Source: Fragilariopsis cylindrus CCMP1102 (lineage: Eukaryota > Bacillariophyta > Bacillariophyceae > Bacillariales > Bacillariaceae). From it: a stretch of 64,000 bases of DNA. Shown here one piece after another: positions 20,336 to 30,176 of this stretch. The notes under the pieces were generated by a model. The model did no database searches. It was not told the DNA's origin and saw only the letters and a list, made by a program, of their open reading frames with translations. The position numbers were made by a program, and so were the translations under genes. The DNA is taken from contig FMBT01000343.1 of NCBI GenBank assembly GCA_900095095.1, positions 124,001 through 188,000 of the forward strand. The letters run 5' to 3'. Position 1 is the stretch's first letter; each line of letters opens with the position of its first letter.

Positions 20336-20469
20336 AAGGTCCAAGCAACTGTTTACCAAAAACACAGGTCTCCGCTAAGTCGTAAGACGATGTATGGGGG
20401 CTGACGCCTGCCCAGTGCCAGAAGGTTAAAGGAGTTGGTTAGGTTTCCGAAGCTAATAACTGAAGCCCT

Positions 20470-20552
<83 letters not shown>

Positions 20553-20899
20553 TGATTTGGATACTGTCTTGGAGAGGGACTCGGTGAAATAGACTTGTCT
20601 GTTAAGATGCGGACTACCTGCACCTGGACAGACCCTATGAAGCTTTACTGTAACTTGAAATTGAAATTGGACTTTATATGCGCAGAATAGGTGGGAAGCT
20701 TTGAGAATATTTTCGAGGGAATATTGGAGCTATCAGTGAGATACCACTCTTATAATGTTAGATTTCTAACTTTGAACCATTATCTGGTCAAAGAACAGTT
20801 TCAGGCGGGCACTTTGACTGGGGCGGTCGCCTCCTAAATGGTAACGGAGGCGTACAAAGGTTTCCTCTGAACGTGTAGAAATCGTATCTAGAGTATAAA
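20336..20899 (+). rRNA. Nuclear fragment of plastid-type 23S rRNA (partial, both ends missing)
   Basis: About 560 bp match bacterial/plastid 23S rRNA domains IV-V. Hallmarks are GGTCTCCGCTAAGTCGTAAG, the universal CGGCGGCCGTAACTATAACG followed by GTCCTAAGGTAGCGAAATTC, TGTCTTGGAGAGGGACTCGG, and GACTGGGGCGGTCGCCTCC (typical of plastids and cyanobacteria). Both termini are abrupt. Upstream it starts near GGTCCAAGCAACTG; downstream the match fades after GAAATCGTATCTAGAG. Only about one fifth of a 23S gene is present and no 16S, tRNA or 5S lies nearby. I interpret it as a nuclear insertion of plastid DNA (NUPT), not a working rRNA gene. Confidence 0.9.
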
Positions 20900-21086
20900 A
20901 CTGGGGGAAATATAGCTTTATCTCAACTTACCAATACATTGATTGTTGCACGATGCTGAAATGCTTCGAAGACAAATAGCTTGATTATTCGTCTTAATCA
21001 TGAAATGCTATTAAATGAATTATCGTTGTTCACCACCACACATTATTAATTTTTCGTCCAGACAAATTGTTTTTGCTTAATTTTGA

Positions 21087-22605
21087 TTATAACTTATACT
21101 GATTGGAAAGCGGGGCAGTTTTTTCGGCAATGATCTTTACATCTTCCAAAAGGGAGATGAAGGAAATATTTTTGCTAATTTTAGGGTCGCAGGTCTCAAA
21201 CAGGCGTTCAGAAGGGTACAGTATGCGTAGCAGACCTTTTTCTTGGTACTTCTGGAGGTGTTTCCAAACGCCGCAATCGTATTGCTCAAAGGCGACATTG
21301 ATCTCCTCCATTTGACCATCGGTCAGGTTGCGGACGGTGGTGTCCTTTCTCTTGTTGGATCTTCCCCGTGCCTTGTATCCGGGTAGGTGTAGCCGGCTAT
21401 TTTTGTCGCACATGATTTTGGGCATTCGGAGTATGTCGCACGCCACAACCCCCTCTATCCCCCCGACGAGTCCTTTTCCCGTGGTGGCTTTATTGGTGGA
21501 CTCCCTAGATTCCTTTTCAGAAACCCCACGCATGTCAACGATGGTAGTTTTGATATTTTTACGGACAAGTTGTAGCGCTAGGGCCAAGGAATTTGTCGTG
21601 GATAAATGAGTATGCCTGTCAGATCGTGATGTCAGCATTTGTTGCAAAGTAGAGTTTTGGTCCCCAGCATTCCCGACCTGGTGCCATACCGATACCACCT
21701 GGTCGATCCGCGGAGTTCGGTAGTTTATTTGGAACTCGATGTCCTCCAGCCGCAGTGATGGGGTGCGGATAATGCCATTTGTTTCCTGGAATGCTGCGGG
21801 TGTTGATGTTGCGTTGTCCCATGGAAACACATTCAAGAGCGCATCAATCATGCTGCTGGAATGTGGTGAAACGTGCGTTTCTTCCCCCACGTCGGGACCG
21901 CTAGATTTGGTCAAAAGGCCATGTACTAACCGATCAACCTCTTCAGAACCAATCACAATCTTTTTTCCATCCGCCCAGGGACGTCGAAACAGAAACCGGA
22001 AGTAATCAATTCCTTTTTCTCTGATTTTGTCTATTTGCGCCTCGGTTTTCCCAGACCAATTGATAACTGAATCTGGCTCATTAAACTTCCAGATCACCCG
22101 CAACAAATGCGCAAATTGTTTGCGATTTGTCAGACCTATACTTCTTATATCGTTCCGTTTTCCATCGGGCCACACCCATTCGGTGATGGCCGGGTGCGGC
22201 TTTTTAAACTCGGAAGTGTCATTTGTCAGGGGCACGGTCAACGAAGCGATTCCAATAAAGAAGTTCTGGAGGGTCGTCGATGCAGCTTTGTGGGGGCCTG
22301 CCAGCACCACAATCCGTGGGCAGTTCCGTTCGGTGACGTTCCGATGCGTCCTATCAATGCTGTTGTTGATTAAGATTGTTGTATTTGCTGTAGGAACACT
22401 AACATTATCATTGGTAACATTCTTGCTGTTATCCTTATTCTTTTTTTTGAGGCGAACCAGCCTTCACGTGCTTGTTGATATAATCAATTTTGTCACCATC
22501 ACTTGCAGCATCTTGAATATGATTAGTAACCACCCCATAATAGTAAAATTGAAACGAAACAACCAGCACGATTAGCATGATTAGAATATTGGGGCGACGA
22601 AACAT
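21087..22605 (-). CDS. Sulfotransferase-like type II membrane protein (frame interrupted at an A8 run)
   Basis: From ATG 22,605 the first ~50 residues give a short cytosolic start and one membrane helix (NILIMLIVLVVSFQFYYYG), as in Golgi type II enzymes. This frame ends at a stop just after a run of eight A on the coding strand (22,441-22,448). One base fewer would join it to the long frame that continues to 21,087 (~430 residues). That frame opens with RIVVLAGPHKAASTTLQNFF, the P-loop-like 5' phosphosulfate-binding motif of sulfotransferases. The rest (W-rich PWADGKKIVIGSEE, RTPRIDQVVSVWHQVG) fits the diverse sulfotransferase-like proteins of diatoms. Likely role: transfer of sulfate from PAPS to a glycan in the Golgi; the acceptor is unknown. 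The shift is either a consensus error or a true lesion. Confidence 0.75.
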
Positions 22606-23303
22606 CTTGTTGTTGTTGTTCTTGTTCTTGTTGTTCTTGTCCTGAAAAGAAGCAAAACCTTTTTATTTTTTTCTTGGTCAAAAAATGGAGTTAGAAGCTC
22701 CCGCTTCGTGGTGTATCTTGTGCTATTAATATAGAAGAGAGTGCACCAAATTCGTAGACCAATAGAAGATTTGATATGGTTGATTTTATAAAAAAAATTC
22801 TACTTACTTGATGTCAACAGACCCAGTTTGAAAAGAATTGATATTTTGGCTTTAAAAATAGGACTTTGAACCAGAAAAGGAGTACAATAGTAGTAATTGA
22901 GTTGCTTGTTATTGGAGGTATAGTTTCGTTTCTATTCATTCATTGGAAGTGGTCTAAAATGGATCACCATGGTCAAATCCATTAGGACGTAATAAAAATA
23001 AAATAATAATATTAAAAAGCTTAAGAAAGAAAAAGAAGAAAAAAAGATACGCGAATCACTCTCCGTGCTTTAGCGCGCGTTAAGATATTATCGCGCTTAA
23101 ACGCGTGGACACTCTCCGTTGCACGGAGGAAGTACTAGCTTCTAATTTTATAATATTGTATCTTTTATGTGTTCAAACAAGATAATGCTACCATTAGTAT
23201 ACTTGTATAGGTAGGATTAATTAGGGATATGGAAAGTAGTTGGTAGTTGATAGCTTAGCTTAATAGAGCATATGAGAGAATTGATACTCTCTTTGAGAAT
23301 ATA
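22606..23303. other. Intergenic with short inverted motifs and repeat copy
   Basis: AT-rich upstream region of the sulfotransferase-like gene. At about 23,050-23,131 is a cluster of CTCCGT and GCGCG-TTAA motifs, including a small hairpin CTCCGT-TGC-ACGGAG and the word TGCACGGAGGAAG. Repeat copy 2 follows (23,132-23,211). Confidence 0.55.
23132..23211 (+). repeat. ~80 bp dispersed direct repeat, copy 2
   Basis: Second copy of the element at 20,246-20,325, in the same orientation, ending at AGTATACTTGTATAGG. It is preceded by TGCACGGAGGAAG, which copy 1 lacks. Confidence 0.85.
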
Positions 23304-25652
23304 TCAGTCACAAAGAGACATGAATGGACTAGATTCAGGAGCAGGTTCACACCGTTCTCTTAACTCACGTGGCAATTTAGCCGTCTCTGAGAGATCCCAA
23401 CTATCTCCAGGACTCCAACTGCTTATCCCATTCATATCCTGTATAACATCGCGATATGTAAGATTAAGATGTTCCTGTACCAATTCGGCTGCTGATTGTG
23501 CTGATTTGGGATGACCCCCGGGCAGATTTATAGCCTCCTGACGCCATGATTCTGCGGCAGCATAAAGTTCTTTCTTGGCACGTTCAAGTTTGTGCTTATT
23601 TATGGATGTGTAGAAATCTTTGTTTGCTAGAGTAGAGAGTATCATTCCGGCCTCGTTACCAAAAATTTGTACCACCGACCGCTCTAATTGATCGGCCAGG
23701 GCGTGCTCCCGAATTCTCATGTCACGCATATTAGCCGATGGTGCATTCTTTCTATCTTTTGACCAAAAATTCAACGCGGCCGTATCGTCGAAGGGTTGCT
23801 CGAATTGGTGCCACCACCATGCTGGTAGATATAAAATATCACCAGGCCCAACAATTAATTCCCGTAGTCTCGCATTCTTGAAATTAGGATAACGATCCAG
23901 GTCTGGTGATGTTAGATTCACCTGCGACGATCCAGCAAGCGGGTGTTCGTTAGGATAACGATAGAGAGCATCGAGCTGCCCAGGTTCCCCTATAATCGCT
24001 CGCTTTCGACCCCACGCCATCACATACATATTGTCTGTAGCATCGTAGTGGTTTGGCATAACGATTCCTTGCTGTCCAATCCACAGCTTGGCATTATTAA
24101 AATGCCCAAAAAATGGCTGGTTAGACGCGATTGGACGTAGAAGTGATGTTATCGCGTGTAAATCTTCTGCCAATTGTTGCGATGCACTTCCACCAGCAAC
24201 ACTAGCTTCTTCGTTGCTATTCATTATAATTTCATGTAGATAATGTAGTACCTTCTTGGAGCTTATTGGCTTGATCGTTGTAGAATTGTTAATATTAACG
24301 TCGTTTAGATGATAGCCCTTCCGAATAGTCTTGACAAAACCGTCAAAGGTGTCGCGGTACAGATGAGTCAATGGTAAAAACGGATATGGATATTCCGCCG
24401 TTTGCGCCTTTTTCTGTGGGTCAAAGTAACGACAACATCGACTCGCAACATCTGCAGCGATGTTAAAACTTGGTATACCAGCGCCACCGCCACTACTACC
24501 AAATACTCGTCGGCTCAAATATTTCAGTGTCCACTTATGTGCTACCGGACTCGTACTGGCATTACCTTCACTAAACGCATCGGTAATGATAACCGGTTCG
24601 CCTCGTACAATATATGCCTTTGCTTCCTCCACCGTACGACGAGGCACTGCTGGCATATTGGGATGGATACTAGCAAGGGCTGGATGACGACTTGAGGCAA
24701 GGAGTTCAAGTGCATCATCATCGTCGAATACAGCATCAAGTTTATTATTAAGTTCGGAAAGGGAAACGCTTGCCTTTTTGAGTGCAGAAATTGCCGCGGC
24801 CTTTTTCGATTTGTCATTCTTCGTTTCAGTAGAATCATACATCATCATATTTGCTCTTTCTACAGCCAGTTCTGAATGTCGGTACGCCATTCTTAAAGAT
24901 CGTGGATATTCATATCCCTCGACATCGCCCAATGTTAAAGCAGTTGCTTTATTCAGCCAAGCATCTACTGACTTACTACTTGCATCGGATATTAATGCGT
25001 TATCATATAATTCGTTACACTCTGTTACATCATTGACTGTCGCCACAGGATGGGCAAGGTAACATGCCCCCTTAATATTGCTGCCAGCACTATTAGCTCT
25101 AACGTGACTATAGCCACATCCTACAACATTAGCACATTTCCGACAACTACTCGCCTTAGTTGAGTCGGCAGTTGATTTAATCGACCGACATGACTTAGCG
25201 AGGGATGCTTTTGCATGTGGTGGAAATTCTGATGCCGTTTGGGTAGCAAGATCTTCAGTCAGAATGAACTGCTGTTCGTTATCGGTAGCAGTGGTGGTCG
25301 ACATTGTAAACTCACCCAGCCGTTCGTATATTGTACCAGACGTCGTCAGTAGAAAGACTTGACCATCGAATCCTTCTATTATTCTTTCACCACCATTCGG
25401 AGATATAGGTCCATAAAATAGTTTAGGAGGACCCCCCGTACCAACCCCCCCGTTGCCGATCCAATACAAATTAACTTCGATCGATGGTAAAGCGTTGATG
25501 AACTTTGCCCGTACCGATTTCGGTTGTGCTTTATTTATCTCATGCTGATTCCCGTTTGAGTCGATTTCGATCACACTCGCAGCAGCAGTAGCAGCAGTGG
25601 CAACATAATAGTTGACAACGATCAAGAAAAGGAGAAAGACTGCTATTGTCAT
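23304..25652 (-). CDS. Secretory-pathway JmjC (cupin) hydroxylase-like protein
   Basis: A 782-residue protein from ATG 25,652. A signal peptide (TIAVFLLFLIVVNYYVATA) begins the chain. A Cys-rich PSI-like block follows at about residues 160-205 (CRSIKS...SCRKCANVVGCGYS...ACYLAHP), then a helical region. The JmjC/cupin-8 domain covers about 350-640. It includes ARGxPVIITDAF-like entry sequence (YIVRGEPVIITDAFSEG), LWIGQQGIVMPNHYDATDN (His-x-Asp iron ligands near 535) and DILYLPAWWWHQFE (second His near 612). These three residues indicate an active Fe(II)/2-oxoglutarate oxygenase. A signal peptide with JmjC suggests hydroxylation of proteins in the ER or outside the cell, not histone demethylation. 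It lies downstream of the MATE gene on the same strand. Confidence 0.85.
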   Translation of the reverse strand: MTIAVFLLFLIVVNYYVATAATAAASVIEIDSNGNQHEINKAQPKSVRAKFINALPSIEVNLYWIGNGGVGTGGPPKLFYGPISPNGGERIIEGFDGQVFLLTTSGTIYERLGEFTMSTTTATDNEQQFILTEDLATQTASEFPPHAKASLAKSCRSIKSTADSTKASSCRKCANVVGCGYSHVRANSAGSNIKGACYLAHPVATVNDVTECNELYDNALISDASSKSVDAWLNKATALTLGDVEGYEYPRSLRMAYRHSELAVERANMMMYDSTETKNDKSKKAAAISALKKASVSLSELNNKLDAVFDDDDALELLASSRHPALASIHPNMPAVPRRTVEEAKAYIVRGEPVIITDAFSEGNASTSPVAHKWTLKYLSRRVFGSSGGGAGIPSFNIAADVASRCCRYFDPQKKAQTAEYPYPFLPLTHLYRDTFDGFVKTIRKGYHLNDVNINNSTTIKPISSKKVLHYLHEIIMNSNEEASVAGGSASQQLAEDLHAITSLLRPIASNQPFFGHFNNAKLWIGQQGIVMPNHYDATDNMYVMAWGRKRAIIGEPGQLDALYRYPNEHPLAGSSQVNLTSPDLDRYPNFKNARLRELIVGPGDILYLPAWWWHQFEQPFDDTAALNFWSKDRKNAPSANMRDMRIREHALADQLERSVVQIFGNEAGMILSTLANKDFYTSINKHKLERAKKELYAAAESWRQEAINLPGGHPKSAQSAAELVQEHLNLTYRDVIQDMNGISSWSPGDSWDLSETAKLPRELRERCEPAPESSPFMSLCD

Positions 25653-25984
25653 GGTGAACAGTAGTTATGTTACATGTTTTTACATTTTACATCACCTAAA
25701 GTTTGAATTTTTGTACTAACATTCTCCATAAGAAAATCAAGCGACCAAAAAAACATTTGAACAGCAAAAATAGTGTCGCGCAAAAAGCGGATCGAAAAAC
25801 CGAGCGAAGAGTTTTTTGGTTTCCCTAACCCTCCATCACTGTCGCCACAAAAATCAAGCAAAAATAATGTATTGTTTACTAGTTCTAGACTAACTAACTT
25901 AGGACTACATAGTAATGAGAGCAAAGAAATAATGATCCCTTTTTAATTCGCTAGCCTTTTAAGAAAACTAGTAGGTTATTTTGA

Positions 25985-27990
25985 CTATTTGCCTTTCGAC
26001 TCTGATCTTATCTGTGCTAGCTCTGCGTACTTAACCCAATCACTACAGCGACCATACATAATTAATAATCGTAAAAGTTAGATACAGTATACAACTATAA
26101 ATGTACAAATATTAACAATCACAAGAATAACAAAATGATTTTACTTACCTCCGGAAAACAATGATGGAATATAGAATGGCTAGCATGATATAGCCGATCG
26201 CCATTCCAGTGTAAAGACCGACTAAATCGTCTCTCCAGTACTTCGTCAAAAGCAAAACAGCCGGGACCTGGCCTCCCCAAGATGCGACAAAACCCATCCA
26301 AAAGACCTCCTTCGTACGCCTAAGTGATAAAACAAAACAAAAGATATAGATGAATCTTTAGTTACAAGCCCACGAAAACTTCGGTGCGTGCATGATGTGC
26401 TAATATTTCAAAACACAAAAAAGAAAAGACTTACCCCATAGAATACGGTATCCTCTCGATGGCGACAGAAAGATTCATGAAAAACAATGTGATGGTAAAG
26501 GGTATAGAACACTCTTTAAACATAGCAAGTAATTCCTCGTCACTGGTAAAAATCAAACCAAACATACGATTCTGGTACAAGATAAGTACGCTTAAAACAA
26601 AAAGAGCAATAAGGGCCATTCCGATGCCCACGTGTCCAGCCTGTCGGGCACCATGTGGATCCATTTTACCAAGTCGAATACTCATATCGATCGACGCGGC
26701 ACCTGAAATGGCACTAATAAATATCAATGCAATCCACATGATTCTATATGCAGTGTTAAAAATTGCGACTTCTGCATCTCCCAATTTCGCTGCCACGGAC
26801 CCAATCACAGCGACTCTCCAAAAATCAGAAGCACTGGATAAAGCGGCTGGAAAGTACAGCTCTGAAAAGGTTTTGATTCGTTTCCAAGTTATTTCGGATA
26901 GATGAAATCCTGGCCAGCAGTTGGAATGAAGTTTTAAAAAATGGACATAAACAATAACCATAAATGCGAGCTGAACATACGTAACAACTGTTGTAACGAT
27001 AGGACACGCGTTAAAGCCATATCCATCGAATCCTTTTATGGGCCACCCTAATACGAAAATCAATCCAAAAAGAAGATTCGCAACAAGTCCAATCGTAGAT
27101 GCATTAACTTCTGGGTACATAATCTTCTGTGCAGAGAAAAATTGAGATAATTGACTAAAGCCAATCATACCTGGAATTGCAAAACTGAGCGATCTAGCAT
27201 AATCTCCTGCCATTTTAGATATTTCGGGATCACTTCCAAAGGCCAACCAAACACGTTCAGTACAATTCCATGCCAAAAATACAAATATACTCAACGAGAA
27301 GATAACTACATATGAAATTTGAAGATATATCCCAGCCAATTTTGGGTTCCCAGCACCAACAGCACCTCCAATTAAAACTCCTAAAATACGCCCACTCAGT
27401 AATACTGAAGTTGTCATAGTCCATAGGTCGGACAGAGCAGACGCTGCCAAAGCCTCCTTACTAAGATGTCCTGGAAAATTTGGAATGTTCGGGAAAAGTT
27501 ATATAGCATTAGATAAACACGGCGAAGGAATTTCTTTTTTATTAGACACATAATTTCTGTTCTAATTTAAGATCTTTTTCTCACCTAGAAGTCCTGTATC
27601 CGTAGTTTTTTTCTGCAACACCGTTATAGTAATGACGTTATTGGAAGATGTGCTTGTAATGTTAGAATATATATTACATCATCATACTGTTAATACATCC
27701 TCATATATACTGTAGCCATGCATAGCATACTTTATCGAACAAAAAATGGTCAGTCCACAACCTTTACATTCATACTATTTCATTTCACTTACACCAACCC
27801 AAGAGACACTGGAGATAAATATAGGAATTCCTAACGTTAAGATATCAATTGCATCTTCCATTACAGTTGTTTTATTTACTTTCGTCACCGTCAATGCTAG
27901 TTCTTCGTCGTCGACATCGATCCCACTAACATTATATGCTGCCTTGTTATTAGCCACAAGTAGCGGTTGACATTCTTTGGCATCAGTCAT
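25985..27990 (-). CDS. MATE-family efflux transporter, five exons with a 28 nt microexon
   Basis: I join five exons: 27,990-27,793; 27,612-27,585; 27,470-26,435; 26,319-26,149; 26,042-25,985. Every junction has GT/AG and phases agree, giving 496 residues. The 28 nt exon encodes KKTTDTGLLG. It completes the first-helix motif that continues as HLSKEALAASALSD, as expected for MATE proteins. Later hallmarks are SVLLSGRILGVLIGGAVGAGN, a dozen hydrophobic helices, and the exon 4 segment VFWMGFVASWGGQVPAVLLL. The terminal exon gives a soluble tail (DWVKYAELAQIRSE) seen in related algal proteins. MATE transporters export organic cations, toxins or metal chelates in exchange for H+ or Na+. Substrate and membrane (plasma membrane or vacuole) are not predictable. 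Confidence 0.85.
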
Positions 27991-30023
27991 ACTGAATATT
28001 TTTTTTGTCTTTCGTCTTTATTATCGTCTATGCTACCTTTATCTTTATCTGGATTTTTATCTCTATGTGACGTTTTTAGTAGAAGTCTCCAAAGTCAAGT
28101 AGTCAAGGATTGTTTTCGCTAGCGCGCTCAACAGCGGAAGTTTTTATAAAATTTGCTAATGCATCCAATTGATTACTAGCTATTAGATCAGAAAGTTCTC
28201 AAACGTGATGGATGGACTAGATGGATGTGTTTTCTTAATCGTTGTGTTGTGATGATGCTGTGATGCAGATTCGCCATTCGAAGCTTTTTATTTTGAATGG
28301 CATCAGTCGCGCAATAATCAGCAATCAATAAATCAAAATTGATTTCTAAAAATATAATTCAAAACCCCGTCTCCCCCAAAGTTTGAAAGTGTAAGTGAGG
28401 CAGTAGTAGAGTACTGTACAATACTACCAAGTACTTCTACACTAGCGCTAACTACACAGTAACTACATTTTGCCTATGTAACAATATTACTATGGTAGCA
28501 GCATAAGCAGCAGCAGACACAACAGAAGCAATTGATTGGCGGCCCAATTTGGAAAGAACCATGATGTTGAATGTAATCTCTTGGTGTCACAAGAAGAGCG
28601 GACAAACAAAAGCTGAAGGACAAAATTGTACTCAATAAAGTCTTTATGCACTACCAGGATTTGATCTGAACAAGAAACATGAATTACATGAGCTAAGGAA
28701 CCAATATTGAGGTATATATCTTAAGAACAGACCTGACTGTCAGGATGGTTGGATGGAGGTGGACAATGTAATAATGTTGTAAACTAACTGATTGTTGACC
28801 ACAATGTAAATGTGGGACAAGCTTACTTAAACAGACTAGGCAGAGGGACGGGACCAATGACTTCAGAGAAAGGTAACATCGTCTATCTCTTGTAAATCCC
28901 CAAAATTCAACAGACACATAAAAAAGAATGCACACGTTACAGTGCGTACTACTCTTGTTCCAGTTTTGAAGCACTCCTCCAGGCTAGCCAGCTACAGTAG
29001 TAGTAAAAAGAAGTATATGAACATTGAAAGATATTATTTAGTTTGTAACAGTGAGTCCCGAATTCTTATGCGAACTACTTCTTTACAACTATTGGAAAAA
29101 GGAAATGACGCGCGTAACTACGCGACATCCTCATTTTTTTTATATTTAAATGCACGTGTTTGAGAACAATAGAAGAATTCATTGAATCGTGCAGTATGTG
29201 CAAGAAGTTCTGTTTTCGCTACTTTTTTCGTGCTTTCCTCGTGTACGACGTATGTTTGGGGAAAGAATTGTTATTGATGCCGTGGAGATTTGCCCTCGAA
29301 AAAAATCTCTTTCGTTCAAGTTCTTTCGCTTTGAAAAGTGATAGAATGAATTGAAAATGAAAATGAATGAATCAATCCATCAAAAAGCTGTTCTCATCAT
29401 TCAAACTTGTTCTTCAATTCCATTATAGTCGTTACTTTATGTCATTACTTTCTCAGCAACAAGTAAGGTAGGTTTTGTTTCAACCATGGTATTTATCGCC
29501 GTTGTCGTCGTTCGTCTTGTGTTTAAGATGTGTTTCATTCCGTGATTCATTTCGAATGAAATTTCATGTCGAATCACAGATCGAGAAGCATAAATTTTGA
29601 CGCCGTTTCATTGGATCAAATTTTAAGTCACATCTTTTCACAGGCATTTCGCGCTGAAGTTCTGTTGACACAATTCCGTGTTGTGTCAGTACAAAAACAT
29701 CGTTCTTCTGTCAGTTAAAAAAAAATGCCATCCAATCCAATACTACGTAGAATAACAACTTGGTCTCGAAGGTCGAATCTCTACTGTATGCAATCTGTGA
29801 AGAATGTCAACGAACAAGAAGAATAATCAATTCAAAGAGCTCGAGAGTTAATAACTGTCATTGCCTTGTACTTGAATTGAAGTTCGCTCACAGCTTTATC
29901 CTGAATTACAACATTCATTCACATACTTTTCATTTCTCTCCAATTCTTTTACAATATAACAGAAATAAACAACAGTATTCACGATCGATAATACATCATT
30001 CGTATATATATAGACTAGACACG
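27991..30023. other. 2 kb intergenic, divergent promoter region
   Basis: A long spacer between the starts of the MATE gene and the RelA/SpoT homolog. It is AT-rich with short simple repeats, and only short unconvincing frames occur. I see no rRNA or mobile element and recognised no tRNA by eye. Confidence 0.5.
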
Positions 30024-30176
30024 ATGAAATCGATAATAGCAACATCAGAAACAGTAACAACAGCCCGTGAAGGCGAAGAATTTGAATCACGACCGCATGG
30101 ACGACGATCATTGAAACGAAAATTGACAAAGACGAAACTAAAACCTGCAACAACCAGAACGAGGACAACAAGAACG

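Noticed and set aside
20336-20899. Functional plastid rRNA operon or bacterial contamination
   Set aside because: Only an internal 23S piece is present, without 16S, 5S or tRNA, and the flanks are nuclear-type genes with introns and plastid-targeting leaders.
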